From Mangrovibacillus cuniculi (GTDB lineage: Bacteria > Bacillota > Bacilli > Bacillales > R1DC41): a DNA stretch of 64,000 nt. Positions within the stretch are counted from its first letter, which is position 1. Each line of letters starts with the position of its first letter. The position numbers and the translations under genes are program-made. The DNA lies in assembly GCF_015482585.1 (NCBI RefSeq), contig NZ_CP049742.1:2201001-2265000 (forward strand), written 5' to 3'. The notes under the pieces are model-generated. The model searched no databases. It had not been told where the DNA came from and was given only the letters and a program-made list of their open reading frames with translations. Shown here piece by piece: positions 17,833 through 25,816 of the stretch.

Positions 17833-17925
17833 TTACGACTACCCGTCCTGCCTAGGATGGACGACGTCGTGAATCTCGAGTGTATGTAGTAAAGAGAAAC
17901 TTCTTGTTTCTCTTTACTAGCGCCC
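17833..17925 (-). promoter_or_regulatory. Two further hairpins in the flagellin 1 leader
   Basis: A 13-bp perfect stem (AGTAAAGAGAAAC pairing with GTTTCTCTTTACT, 5-nt loop) occupies about 17888-17918. Downstream, nested arms ACGAC/GTCGT and CGTCC/GGACG enclose a CCTAGG loop at about 17835-17868. Long stable leader hairpins may stabilise the abundant flagellin mRNA. Confidence 0.6.
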
Positions 17926-17964
17926 ATTCGAGCTTTTTCTTAGGCATTTGCCCTTCTGACTCTT

Positions 17965-17991
17965 ATATCGGCCTATGGTAAGAAGTGTTTA
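17965..17991 (-). promoter_or_regulatory. SigD promoter of flagellin 1
   Basis: TAAA, 15 nt, GCCGATAT on the minus strand: a perfect match to the SigD (flagellar sigma factor) consensus. Confidence 0.93.
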
Positions 17992-18072
17992 ATAGTTTAA
18001 TAGAAAATTTTTTTCTGCGAATTTGCTCGAATTTTGTTGAACGATTCTCTATCTATTTTCTACTTTTTGGTA

Positions 18073-18101
18073 TTTACAAAGGAAAATTATCCTATTATAC
18101 T
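18073..18101 (+). promoter_or_regulatory. SigA promoter of the csrA-like gene
   Basis: TTTACA (18073-18078) and TATACT (18096-18101) are 17 nt apart, near-consensus for SigA, 37 nt upstream of the csrA-like start and divergent from the flagellin 1 promoter. Confidence 0.75.
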
Positions 18102-18137
18102 ATTATTCAACAAGACTTCAAGGAGGATATTCCAAAA

Positions 18138-18314
18138 ATGCTTGTAATTGGTCGAAAAGTAAATGAATATGTCGTAATTGATGATAATATTAAAGTTCGT
18201 GTTGTAAGGTCGAAAGAAGGTCATTTACGTTTAGCTATTGATGCACCACGCGAGATACCTATTGTTCGTGGAGAACTTTGGGAAAGAGCACAATTAGAAG
18301 AACAAGAAGAATAA
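18138..18314 (+). CDS. Second, divergent CsrA-family RNA-binding protein
   Basis: A 58-aa CsrA-family protein. It aligns end to end with the CsrA core (MLVIGRKVNEYVVIDDNIKV, then LRLAIDAPREIPIVRGELW) and keeps the RNA-contact residues R6 and R44 together with I4, K7 and I42. It lacks the long C-terminal tail of the main CsrA at 19882. The start is the ATG at 18138 because AAGGAGG lies 10 nt upstream; a longer frame starting at 17985 is unlikely. It is on the + strand between two minus-strand flagellin genes, under its own SigA-type promoter, and converges on flagellin 2. It probably binds GGA hairpins, perhaps those in the flagellin leaders. Family call is strong; targets are inference. Confidence 0.85.
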   Translation: MLVIGRKVNEYVVIDDNIKVRVVRSKEGHLRLAIDAPREIPIVRGELWERAQLEEQEE

Positions 18315-18358
18315 ACAAAAAAACGCCACCAATATAACTCTGGTAGCGTTTTTTTTTG
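18315..18358. terminator. Bidirectional terminator between csrA-like gene and flagellin 2
   Basis: AACGCCACC and GGTAGCGTT pair around an 11-nt loop with A and T runs on both sides, serving the + strand csrA-like gene and the minus-strand flagellin 2. Confidence 0.85.
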
Positions 18359-18367
18359 TTTATTTTA

Positions 18368-19612
18368 TTATCGAAGTAATTGTAGAACTCCTTGCGGCTG
18401 TTGGTTTGCTTGCGCTAACATTGCTTGAGATGCTTGCGCTAAGATAGAGTTACGAGTTTGCTCCATCATTTCTTTTGCCATGTCTACGTCACGAACACGA
18501 GATTCTGCAGCTGTTAAGTTTTCAGAAGAAGTTCCCAAGTTGTTGATTGTGTGCTCTAAACGATTCTGAACAGATCCTAATTTAGAACGTTCTGCGGATA
18601 CTTTTTGAATAGCTTCATCAATAACTTTAACTGCAGTAGAAGCTTGGCTTTGTGTGCCAACTTGAAGGTTGTTTACTCCTAACGTTGCAGCTCTCATATC
18701 TTCAATACCTAGATTCATAGATTGACCAGTGTTTGCACCAATCTGGAATGTAGCAGAACCATTACTACGAGCGTCTTGTGCTTTTGTACCAACTTGGAAG
18801 TTTGATAGAACATTAGATGCAGCTTCTTTTCGTGTCCCATCTGCTGCTTTTACTTCAATCGATAAACCATTGATTTGTGCCGCTGTTCCGCCTGCTGCTG
18901 CAGTAATGGTTGTTACACCTGCTGCCGTTGCAGCGGAAGCTACGGAAGCATCAGCTGCAATCGCTGCGTTGATATCCGATAAGTCATCAGTTGTAATGTC
19001 CGTTACAGAGAAAGTTGCTGTTCGCTGAGTACCGTTTACAGACCAGGTAGCTGTAACCGTGTCTCCGTTCGCAATACCTAAGTTGTTACCGTTAACGTCT
19101 ACTAGAGCATTTAACGTTGTAGCGTCTGCCATTGCAGCACCTAATGTACCAGAGTTTGTTACGGTACCTGTAGCAACTGCTTGAGCGCTACCAAGGCTAC
19201 CATTTAATAATTTCTTTGTATTGAATTCTGTTGTATTGGCAATTCTCTCGATTTCTGTACCCAATTGGTTCATTTCATCTTGGATATTCGAACGATCTTG
19301 AGAAGTATTTGTGTCGTTTGCAGATTGTACTGCTAGTTCACGCATACGTTGTAGGATTGCGTGAGTTTCGTTTAACGCACCCTCAGCTGTTTGGATAAGG
19401 GAAATGCCATCTTGAGAGTTACGTTGCGCTTGATCTAATCCACGAATCTGACCACGCATTTTTTCAGAGATTGCTAGACCTGCAGCATCATCTCCTGCAC
19501 GGTTAATACGAAGACCAGAAGATAGTTTTTCCATTGATTTACCTTGAGCGTTTGAAGCATAGCTTAATTGACGGTGAGTGTTTAAAGCAGCGATGTTGTG
19601 ATTGATACGCAT
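18368..19612 (-). CDS. hag: Flagellin (copy 2)
   Basis: A 414-aa flagellin with intact conserved ends ([20 protein letters not shown] and [19 protein letters not shown] to [13 protein letters not shown]). The central domain (about residues 150-310) is Ala/Thr-rich and unrelated at sight to that of copy 1. The ATG at 19612 has AAGGAGGAA 8 nt upstream. It lies directly downstream of csrA, the position of hag in B. subtilis, so it is the better positional orthologue. Its leader has two GGA-loop hairpins. Two intact flagellins suggest mixed or alternative filaments. Confidence 0.96.
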   Translation of the reverse strand: MRINHNIAALNTHRQLSYASNAQGKSMEKLSSGLRINRAGDDAAGLAISEKMRGQIRGLDQAQRNSQDGISLIQTAEGALNETHAILQRMRELAVQSANDTNTSQDRSNIQDEMNQLGTEIERIANTTEFNTKKLLNGSLGSAQAVATGTVTNSGTLGAAMADATTLNALVDVNGNNLGIANGDTVTATWSVNGTQRTATFSVTDITTDDLSDINAAIAADASVASAATAAGVTTITAAAGGTAAQINGLSIEVKAADGTRKEAASNVLSNFQVGTKAQDARSNGSATFQIGANTGQSMNLGIEDMRAATLGVNNLQVGTQSQASTAVKVIDEAIQKVSAERSKLGSVQNRLEHTINNLGTSSENLTAAESRVRDVDMAKEMMEQTRNSILAQASQAMLAQANQQPQGVLQLLR

Positions 19613-19639
19613 GATAGTTTTTCCTCCTTGGAATGTGGT

Positions 19640-19657
19640 ACTTACGTCCTTGTAAGT
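19640..19657 (-). promoter_or_regulatory. Strong candidate CsrA site, flagellin 2 leader
   Basis: ACTTAC, loop AAGGAC, GTAAGT: a perfect 6-bp stem with GGA in the loop. The sequence TTACAAGGACGT agrees at 10 of 12 positions with the CsrA consensus RUACARGGAUGU, just upstream of the ribosome-binding site. Confidence 0.75.
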
Positions 19658-19680
19658 AATGTTGTTAGCCAAGTAAAGCG

Positions 19681-19698
19681 GCCGTCCTTACTAGCGGC
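19681..19698 (-). promoter_or_regulatory. Second candidate CsrA site, flagellin 2 leader
   Basis: GCCG, loop CTAGTAAGGA, CGGC places another AAGGA in a hairpin loop 24 nt upstream of the first site, near the predicted transcript start. Confidence 0.55.
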
Positions 19699-19708
19699 TA
19701 CACTATCT

Positions 19709-19716
19709 ATATCGGA
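19709..19716 (-). promoter_or_regulatory. SigD -10 element of flagellin 2
   Basis: TCCGATAT on the minus strand matches the SigD -10. No good TAAA is found 15 nt upstream (TGAG instead), so the -35 is poor. Confidence 0.6.
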
Positions 19717-19849
19717 GGATTTATGCATGCACTCATGAGGAAAGAGCCTGTTTTGGAGAAGTTGGGCGGTGGGGTGTTGCTCACTTTTCTGTTGCTTCTG
19801 CACACTTACTTACTGCTTCTGCTCACTTTTCCTGACTTCCGCCAAAAAA

Positions 19850-19883
19850 CCAAACAAAAAACACTCACCCCACGGCAAGTGTT
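19850..19883 (-). terminator. Terminator of the fliW-csrA operon
   Basis: AACACTTGCC pairs with GGTGAGTGTT (two wobbles) around a 4-nt loop, followed by TTTTTTG, at the csrA stop codon. It insulates csrA from flagellin 2. Confidence 0.88.
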
Positions 19884-20112
19884 ACTCTTTCTTCTCGTCT
19901 TTCGGCAAAACGCTCAGTAAGTCTGCTACTGATAAAGAAGCCTGCGCGTTTTCCTCTTGAATCTGCATATAGATTTCTTTTCGGAATACATCGATACCGC
20001 GCGGCGCTTGAATACCGATTTTCACTTGATCGTTCTTCACGTTCATCACCGTGATTTCGATATCATCACCAATTTTAATAGACTCTCCACTTTTTCTCGT
20101 TAGAATTAACAT
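19882..20112 (-). CDS. csrA: Carbon storage regulator CsrA
   Basis: A 76-aa CsrA, the dimeric RNA-binding protein that represses flagellin translation by covering its ribosome-binding site. The core [22 protein letters not shown] and [16 protein letters not shown] keeps R6 and R44. The tail ([24 protein letters not shown]) is longer than usual; in Bacillus CsrA the C-terminal region is where FliW binds. It directly follows fliW (6 nt gap) and precedes flagellin 2, the conserved fliW-csrA-hag arrangement. Confidence 0.97.
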   Translation of the reverse strand: MLILTRKSGESIKIGDDIEITVMNVKNDQVKIGIQAPRGIDVFRKEIYMQIQEENAQASLSVADLLSVLPKDEKKE

Positions 20113-20118
20113 CGCACG

Positions 20119-20577
20119 TTACCCCCTGTTCTCGACTGTCATCGACGTAGGAGCAAGAGGTTGTTTCGTTAAATATGGCGTATCAATCAACACTACTTGT
20201 TTTCCAACTTGTTTACGACGGTTGATAATCACTGGCGCCTGCAAGTTCGCAGTCGAAGTCGGGAACGGATTTTTGACTGTTAAGATCGTCCAGATATCAG
20301 CGTCTTCCACATTCTCCAACTCTAGTTCTTCTACCACTGTTTTCGGTAAAGTAATATCGTAATCTTGGAAAAATGTAAACGGACTAGATACGATAAAACC
20401 AAGTTCTGCTGTTTTCGTAGATTGGAGAATGAAAAATGCCGGGTTGTCCACAACTGGTAAAACGACAAACGATTTTTCTTCTTCAAAGCCCGGAAGACCT
20501 TTCGTAAAGGTAACAGTTTGTTCAGGTAGTAACTCTATCTCTCCGTGGTACTTTGTTTCCACTTTCATCCTACTCAC
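20119..20577 (-). CDS. fliW: Flagellar assembly factor FliW
   Basis: A 152-aa FliW, which binds either flagellin or CsrA. When flagellin is exported FliW is freed, sequesters CsrA and lets flagellin translation resume. Conserved features are KGLPGFEEEKSFVVLP, FFILQSTKTAELGFIVSSPF and the C-terminal NLQAPVIIN. The start may be MSRMK or the methionine three residues later. It is followed by csrA and lies 7 nt after yviE. No second FliW was found to match the second CsrA. Confidence 0.96.
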   Translation of the reverse strand: MSRMKVETKYHGEIELLPEQTVTFTKGLPGFEEEKSFVVLPVVDNPAFFILQSTKTAELGFIVSSPFTFFQDYDITLPKTVVEELELENVEDADIWTILTVKNPFPTSTANLQAPVIINRRKQVGKQVVLIDTPYLTKQPLAPTSMTVENRG

Positions 20578-20584
20578 CCTTTAT

Positions 20585-21175
20585 TTATATTTGTTGCTCA
20601 TAGTTTACCCCAACATGACGTAGATTGACAAAGTCGATTTCTAAGGAATTATACCTTTGCATCGCCACTTCTATCTTTCCAGGAGTATAGTCATGTATGG
20701 CTTTTTGCGGTCTAGAATTATTGATGACTTTATTTACTTTCCATTGAATATCTACACTACCTGGATCGTAACTTACCTTAACCCCACCAGCTCTAGGAAT
20801 CCAACCAATGTTAAATTCAGCAGGAGGGTCAAATGCGTTTCTAGCTGGTTGATCAGCTAATGGACTTCCTCCGTTTTCAATCATCATTAATTCATCGCCT
20901 TCTTGTGCATTACGAGCGATTCCCTCCATTAAACCTTGTATACCATCTTGTACAAACTCTTCTAATACTTGTGTACGTGTCTTAAAACCAAGGTCGGCTC
21001 TAGCTTGAGATTGATCAATGGTCAACGTTGCTCTTTTCCGATTAATCGTCATTTCAGCAGATGGTTGTTGAATATCCAATTCTGCTTTAGGTTGTTCTAT
21101 TCGTTGTACTGGCGCGGTTCTGTTCAACTGAATTTGTGCAGATGTCGATTGTAAGCGAATTTGTGGAAGTTGCAA
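20585..21175 (-). CDS. yviE: YviE family protein (DUF6470)
   Basis: A 196-aa protein of unknown function found in the flgL-fliW interval of many Bacillaceae. Its N-terminal half contains repeated, regularly spaced segments (IQLNRTAP, LDIQQPSAEMTINRKRATLTIDQSQARADLG) suggestive of beta structure. The start is taken as a TTG at 21175 (MQLPQIRLQS) because GAGGTGA lies 7 nt upstream; a GTG 54 nt earlier has no ribosome-binding site and would add an unlikely tail. Probably co-transcribed with fliW-csrA. Confidence 0.82.
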   Translation of the reverse strand: MQLPQIRLQSTSAQIQLNRTAPVQRIEQPKAELDIQQPSAEMTINRKRATLTIDQSQARADLGFKTRTQVLEEFVQDGIQGLMEGIARNAQEGDELMMIENGGSPLADQPARNAFDPPAEFNIGWIPRAGGVKVSYDPGSVDIQWKVNKVINNSRPQKAIHDYTPGKIEVAMQRYNSLEIDFVNLRHVGVNYEQQI

Positions 21176-21235
21176 ATTGTTTTCACCTCTGTTCTTTCTA
21201 GTATCGATAGGATATTCAGGCAACCTCACCTAACC

Positions 21236-21269
21236 AAAACAGGCCATCCAACTTGCTCGTTGGACAGCC
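21236..21269 (-). terminator. Hairpin between flgL and yviE
   Basis: GGCTGTCCAAC pairs with GTTGGATGGCC (two wobbles), followed by TGTTTTGG on the minus strand. It could partly end the flgM-flgN-flgK-flgL transcript. Confidence 0.5.
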
Positions 21270-21277
21270 CATAGTTG

Positions 21278-22180
21278 TTAACGTAAGAAGTCCATTAACG
21301 TTGGTTGCATGATACGAGCACCTACGCTGAGTGCTGCACGGTGGATACTTTCTTGTGTTTTTAGGTCTGTAATAACACGCTCAATTTCTGCATCTTCGTT
21401 GTCTGATAAAACACGTGTAGAAATAACTTCCTGCTGACCTAAGCGATTGTCAACCATTTCTAAACGGTTATAGCGTGCACCAAGCTCTGAACGTTCCGCT
21501 TGCAAAGTGGATACAACAGAATCTAGATCTTCTAATAACGTATCCATAGTAGACATATCATCGTTTTCAAACGCTTGTTTAATAGCATTTAAATTACTAA
21601 ACAAGTCTTGATTAAACGTATTCATTGGATTAACGTTGGCCTTTAAGAATACTCCTTGTGAGACTTCCACATTGTATTCTGAGATAGCCGTATTATTTGT
21701 CAAAATATCATTGCTTAACGTTACCGGATTTGTCGTTGTATCCGTGACCACAGGTTTATCGACATTCGTACCATGGAAGATATAACGACCAGCCATTTTT
21801 GTGTTTGCAATCTGAGCGATATCTTGCTCTATCTGCTCTATCTCTTTTGCAATGACACTTCGATCTTCTGCCGTTAAGGTTCCGTTTTTCCCTTGAATAA
21901 CTAACTCACGTACACGCTCTAATCCGTTTGTCGCTTGTTCAATCCCCGCTTCCGAATTCTCCATCCACATATATAACTCTGACAGATTACGTTTAAATTG
22001 ATCTACCTCTGCCAAATTCGAACGGTAAAACATCCCTTTCATTGCGACAACAGGATCATCGGAGGGACGATTAATTTTCTTACCTGTAGCTAATTGCTCT
22101 TGTAAGGTACCCATACGACCGTAAGATGTATTTAAATTTCGTAATGACTGTGTGGAAAGCATACTTTGTGTTATGCGCAT
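21278..22180 (-). CDS. flgL: Hook-filament junction protein FlgL (HAP3)
   Basis: A 300-aa flagellin-like junction protein. N-terminus MRITQSMLSTQSLRNLNTSYGRMGTLQEQLATGKKINRPSDDPVVAMKG and C-terminus ESIHRAALSVGARIMQPTLMDFLR are characteristic. With FlgK it joins hook to filament. It lies 12 nt after flgK. Confidence 0.96.
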   Translation of the reverse strand: MRITQSMLSTQSLRNLNTSYGRMGTLQEQLATGKKINRPSDDPVVAMKGMFYRSNLAEVDQFKRNLSELYMWMENSEAGIEQATNGLERVRELVIQGKNGTLTAEDRSVIAKEIEQIEQDIAQIANTKMAGRYIFHGTNVDKPVVTDTTTNPVTLSNDILTNNTAISEYNVEVSQGVFLKANVNPMNTFNQDLFSNLNAIKQAFENDDMSTMDTLLEDLDSVVSTLQAERSELGARYNRLEMVDNRLGQQEVISTRVLSDNEDAEIERVITDLKTQESIHRAALSVGARIMQPTLMDFLR

Positions 22181-22192
22181 TTCTTATCCCTC

Positions 22193-23743
22193 CTATCTTC
22201 CTACTGTGCCCATACCGTTAATTACTCGGTCGAGTAACTCATCTTGTAAGGTGATCATTCTAGCTGCAGCATTATATGCATGTTGAAATTGAATCATATT
22301 AGTCATTTCTTCGTCTAACGATACGGAGCTAACTGCTTGGCGACGCTCATCAACGGATAATTTCAATTGACTAGTATTCGTTGCAAGTCTTACCGCATTC
22401 TGCGAAGATACTGCCATTTCTCCGATAACAGACTCAAAGTGACTACGGAAAGTAGCATTGTTCACGCCATCATAAGCTAACTTATCTACATTAATGACAT
22501 TCGCTAGTAATTGGACATTATCTGGGTTACCTAAAGTAGGATTAGTGGCTGTTGCTGTGGCGATGTTAGCTAAGTCCGATACAATATCTTGTGAGATTTT
22601 GATTCTACTAGCAAACCCTTCTTGAGTGGCAGAAGCAAAGTCATTCGTAACATCATCAACAAAGAATTGAATAGGATCAGTTGTTCCATTGTTGATTTCG
22701 TTCGGACTTAACCCATCTGCATGTACCTGATTAAACTTTTGGGCAAATACATAGGCCATCGCATCTAACTCGCTTAGCATTTTTGTATAGTCACCAGTGA
22801 CTCCAGTTCCTTCTACATAGCCGTACGATTCCATGAGTGCTTGTACTTTTCCTGTTGATTTGAAGTTTGCCGCATCAATAGTAAGGGATCCTAATTGCAA
22901 GCTCTCAACTGCTTGTGCACCAGTTGTTTGGTAGTTCACACTTAATGTGTTGTATCCGCCTTTTCCGACAAGTGTGGCACTCGGTGTTAAACCATCCCCT
23001 GTCAAACGGACAATTGCTCTTCCTTCTGCCAAATTACTAGATTGTCCACCGTTAGATTCATATGTTACTTGCACATTAATCATGGAAGATAATTCATCTA
23101 TTAAGCGATCACGCTCATCATACAAGTCGTTTGGCAAGTATCCATGTGGCTCCACATCTGCAATCTGCTCATTTACATTATGAATTTGTTGCATTAAAGA
23201 GTTTACTTGTTTCACGGAAACATCTAATTCATTACGCATATCGGTCCGTACAGATGTCAAAGTAGAAGATAAGTAGTTAAACGTCTCCGCTAACGCAATA
23301 CCACGTTGACGTACAACCGAACGTGCACCTTCGTTTGTTGGGTTAACTGCTAAATCTTGTAGTGACTCCCAGAACTGATCCATCGTACGAGAAAGTCCCG
23401 CTTCCGATGGTTCGTTCATGACTTCTTCCATCTTTTTATACGATTGCATCTTTGTTTCCCAATATCCTAGTTTGTTAGATTCTCCGCGATATTGTGTATC
23501 TAAGAAAGCCTCACGCACACGCTGAATTGACCCCGCTTCCACCCCAGTTCCAACTTGCCCTGGTATGTTAGGACGGTTAATCGCTGCGTTTGGATACGGT
23601 TCCGTCTGTTGAAAGTTCGCACGCTGACGCGTATAGCCAGGTGTGTTGGCATTAGCAATGTTGTGGCCAGTTACCTTTAACGCTCCTTGTTGAGTGAACA
23701 TGGCACGACGAGCGGTTTCTAAACCTGAAAATGTAGATCGCAT
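22193..23743 (-). CDS. flgK: Hook-associated protein FlgK (HAP1)
   Basis: A 516-aa HAP1. Conserved N-terminus STFSGLETARRAMFTQQGALKVTGHNIANANTPGYTRQRA and C-terminus SLDEEMTNMIQFQHAYNAAARMITLQDELLDRVINGMG are complete, with a variable middle. It follows flgN by 36 nt. Confidence 0.96.
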   Translation of the reverse strand: MRSTFSGLETARRAMFTQQGALKVTGHNIANANTPGYTRQRANFQQTEPYPNAAINRPNIPGQVGTGVEAGSIQRVREAFLDTQYRGESNKLGYWETKMQSYKKMEEVMNEPSEAGLSRTMDQFWESLQDLAVNPTNEGARSVVRQRGIALAETFNYLSSTLTSVRTDMRNELDVSVKQVNSLMQQIHNVNEQIADVEPHGYLPNDLYDERDRLIDELSSMINVQVTYESNGGQSSNLAEGRAIVRLTGDGLTPSATLVGKGGYNTLSVNYQTTGAQAVESLQLGSLTIDAANFKSTGKVQALMESYGYVEGTGVTGDYTKMLSELDAMAYVFAQKFNQVHADGLSPNEINNGTTDPIQFFVDDVTNDFASATQEGFASRIKISQDIVSDLANIATATATNPTLGNPDNVQLLANVINVDKLAYDGVNNATFRSHFESVIGEMAVSSQNAVRLATNTSQLKLSVDERRQAVSSVSLDEEMTNMIQFQHAYNAAARMITLQDELLDRVINGMGTVGR

Positions 23744-23779
23744 ATGGTACCTCCATGTAGTTTGGAATGCTGAATCAAC

Positions 23780-24262
23780 TTACGCTTGAGAATCAAAGAG
23801 AGACTTACGTTTAGAAGGCTGATTTTGCACGTCTTTACTGTACGTCGCTTGCGTTTCCTTAGGGTCTAGAATATCTAAATTCATGTTGATAAACTGCAAA
23901 GATTGATAGAGTAATTGTTGGTTTAACTCATTTTGCCGCTTTATCTTCTCTGTCACGTCCAGAATCTTTTGACGAACTTCTACTAATTTTTCTGCAACCG
24001 GAGACGCAGACGCTTTGATGCACTCTGTGATGGTTACCGGTTGAGTACCTGGAACATTTAGTAGTTCAGCTGCTTCCTTTTGTCTTTGCTTTTCAAGCGT
24101 ATTGATTGCCGAGATGTATTTTTGTTCGTCTTTTAAAAGTTGTTGTAGAGACTCCAAATCCCCTTGCTTGACAATACTTGCTTTTTTCTCCGCTAATGCA
24201 TGCAAGTGGGTGTGAAGTGTATAAAGCTGTTCTAGTGTCAAGACAAGTTTTGATTGAGTCAT
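23780..24262 (-). CDS. flgN: Flagellar chaperone FlgN
   Basis: A 160-aa helical cytoplasmic chaperone for FlgK and FlgL (B. subtilis YvyG). The pattern LYTLHTHLHALAEKKASIVKQGDLESLQQLLKDEQKYISAINTLEKQRQ is typical of the FlgN domain, and the C-terminal 25 residues are hydrophilic. It lies 12 nt after flgM and before flgK, the conserved order. Confidence 0.9.
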   Translation of the reverse strand: MTQSKLVLTLEQLYTLHTHLHALAEKKASIVKQGDLESLQQLLKDEQKYISAINTLEKQRQKEAAELLNVPGTQPVTITECIKASASPVAEKLVEVRQKILDVTEKIKRQNELNQQLLYQSLQFINMNLDILDPKETQATYSKDVQNQPSKRKSLFDSQA

Positions 24263-24274
24263 TGTACTACTCCT

Positions 24275-24535
24275 TTATTTTTGGAAATAATTCTTCATCG
24301 CTTTCGCAATTAGTTGTGGGTCTGGCTTATAAGTACCGTTTTCCACTTGAATTTTTAAATCATCCACTTTCTTTTGACGATCAGAAATCCAATTATTCGT
24401 TTGTTGCATCTCTTTCGCAGTAGTCGATATCTCTATCTTATCCGTTTGCTTTGGCTTTGCTTTTGCAGCATCTAATTTATTTATCTGGCGTTGATAAGGG
24501 TTCATTCCCGCGCCATTTGTATGATTAATTTTCAT
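24275..24535 (-). CDS. flgM: Anti-sigma-D factor FlgM
   Basis: An 86-aa FlgM that holds SigD inactive until the hook is complete and FlgM is exported. It has a disordered N-terminus (MKINHTNGAGMNPYQRQ) and the conserved helical end VDDLKIQVENGTYKPDPQLIAKAMKNYF. It is first behind a SigD promoter, giving autogenous feedback, and heads flgM-flgN-flgK-flgL. Confidence 0.95.
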   Translation of the reverse strand: MKINHTNGAGMNPYQRQINKLDAAKAKPKQTDKIEISTTAKEMQQTNNWISDRQKKVDDLKIQVENGTYKPDPQLIAKAMKNYFQK

Positions 24536-24578
24536 CTTTTCGCCTCACTTTCGTCCCGAAAAAATCAGTCTATGGTTA

Positions 24579-24605
24579 TTATCGGATTAAAACGACGTTC
24601 GTTTA
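24579..24605 (-). promoter_or_regulatory. SigD promoter of flgM
   Basis: TAAA, 15 nt, TCCGATAA on the minus strand, a good SigD match about 45 nt upstream of flgM. Confidence 0.82.
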
Positions 24606-24653
24606 GTGTTCCTTGTGCAGTATTCTAAAATAGTTATAAAGTTTGATAATAGA

Positions 24654-24681
24654 AAAGCACACCAAGGAGTCAGTGTGCTTT
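24654..24681 (-). terminator. Terminator of yvyF
   Basis: AAAGCACAC pairs with GTGTGCTTT around a 10-nt loop, then TCTATTAT; overlaps the yvyF stop codon. Confidence 0.75.
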
Positions 24682-25093
24682 ATTTATTACGATCAGTTGT
24701 ATAATAAGTCTTCTGATTAGCTTTTAATTTCGCTTGGTATTCTTCTTCTTTTGCAACATGCGCTAAATCTGTTCGGATGCTTCCGATGCATGTACTACAA
24801 AGCTTTCCTTCTCGAATAATTGTACCACATTTATCACACGGGTACCCTAATCCAGGGAACTGTGCTGAATGCAATCTTTTTTTACGAACCCACTTATGAA
24901 TCAACTCTTCGCTTACACCAGTATGAGTCACAACCGTTTCAATCGTTGCAGCTCGATTCTCACGCTTTCTCATAAACGTGTACACCGTATCGAACTTCAT
25001 TTCCTCTTCTTTATAACAGTTGTTACACACTTCCCGCACAGCATTTTTAATATATAACGTGCCACAAGCGGAACAATTCGTTAAATCCCCCAT
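24680..25093 (-). CDS. yvyF: YvyF, flagellar-operon zinc-ribbon protein
   Basis: A 137-aa protein of the YvyF family. Two zinc-ribbon-like cysteine sets are visible: CSACGTLY with CNNCY near the N-terminus, and CDKCGTIIREGKLCSTC near residue 98. Between them is a helix-turn-helix-like segment (TVVTHTGVSEELIHKWVRKKRLH). It is likely regulatory and its role is unknown. It sits between comFC and flgM as in B. subtilis. Confidence 0.85.
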   Translation of the reverse strand: MGDLTNCSACGTLYIKNAVREVCNNCYKEEEMKFDTVYTFMRKRENRAATIETVVTHTGVSEELIHKWVRKKRLHSAQFPGLGYPCDKCGTIIREGKLCSTCIGSIRTDLAHVAKEEEYQAKLKANQKTYYTTDRNK

Positions 25094-25120
25094 GTCCTAC
25101 TCCTCCTGAATAATACTATC

Positions 25121-25816
25121 CTACCCCCGCCATACCGTTAAGCTTTGCACTTCTTTTGCTCCACGACCTCGCAACACAGAAGCAGCATGCGCGACGGTAG
25201 TTCCTGTAGTATATATATCGTCTATCAAGAGGATTCTTTTACCTTCTAATATGTTTTCACTCGATTTCCAATAAAATGGATTTGGTGTCTCCAGTCGTTC
25301 TTTTTTCGTTTTCTTTGATTGCTTCTCTTGATGATGTTTACCTAAGCAAGGATGAATTTCCACACTCGCCGGTATTAACTCCTCTACAATATTGCATCCT
25401 CGCTCACTTAATCGCTCCGCTGACGCTGGAATTGGAACAACCAAGTCCATCTTACTCTCCTTAATAGCTCGTTGGACGGAAGCATGAAATATGGTGGCAA
25501 TTATGATATCCCCGCGAAATTTCAACATGGTCACCCATTCCTTCATTCCTGGTGTGTAGCTATAGAGCGATGTATTTGATAGGACTGGTCGACTCGCACC
25601 ACACTCCACACACAAGGATGCAGTCTTTTCTTTCAGTAACTTGCCACATCCCTGACAAGTGTGAGCTCCCCGCAAATTCGCTTCTCGTAGGATGTCCTCA
25701 CACTTTTCACATAACAACGATTCCTCTTGTAGTGTCAGCACTGTACCCCAGTCAAACGTCGGTGGACTCCACTCCGAACAACATCGGCATCTGATATATC
25801 CAAGAAGCTGCCTCAT
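25121..25816 (-). CDS. comFC: Competence protein ComFC, phosphoribosyltransferase fold
   Basis: A 231-aa ComFC/GntX family protein required for DNA uptake. The N-terminus has zinc-binding cysteine pairs (RCRCC, CEKC, CQGCG, CVEC). The C-terminal half is a phosphoribosyltransferase domain with the PRPP loop ILLIDDIYTTGTT. Its start overlaps the comFA stop by 4 nt. The gene comFB, usually between them, is missing. Confidence 0.94.
   Translation of the reverse strand: MRQLLGYIRCRCCSEWSPPTFDWGTVLTLQEESLLCEKCEDILREANLRGAHTCQGCGKLLKEKTASLCVECGASRPVLSNTSLYSYTPGMKEWVTMLKFRGDIIIATIFHASVQRAIKESKMDLVVPIPASAERLSERGCNIVEELIPASVEIHPCLGKHHQEKQSKKTKKERLETPNPFYWKSSENILEGKRILLIDDIYTTGTTVAHAASVLRGRGAKEVQSLTVWRG

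Noticed and set aside
17985-18314. 109-aa version of the csrA-like protein
   Set aside because: Extra residues have no similarity to CsrA and would start upstream of the predicted SigA promoter; AAGGAGG marks the inner ATG.
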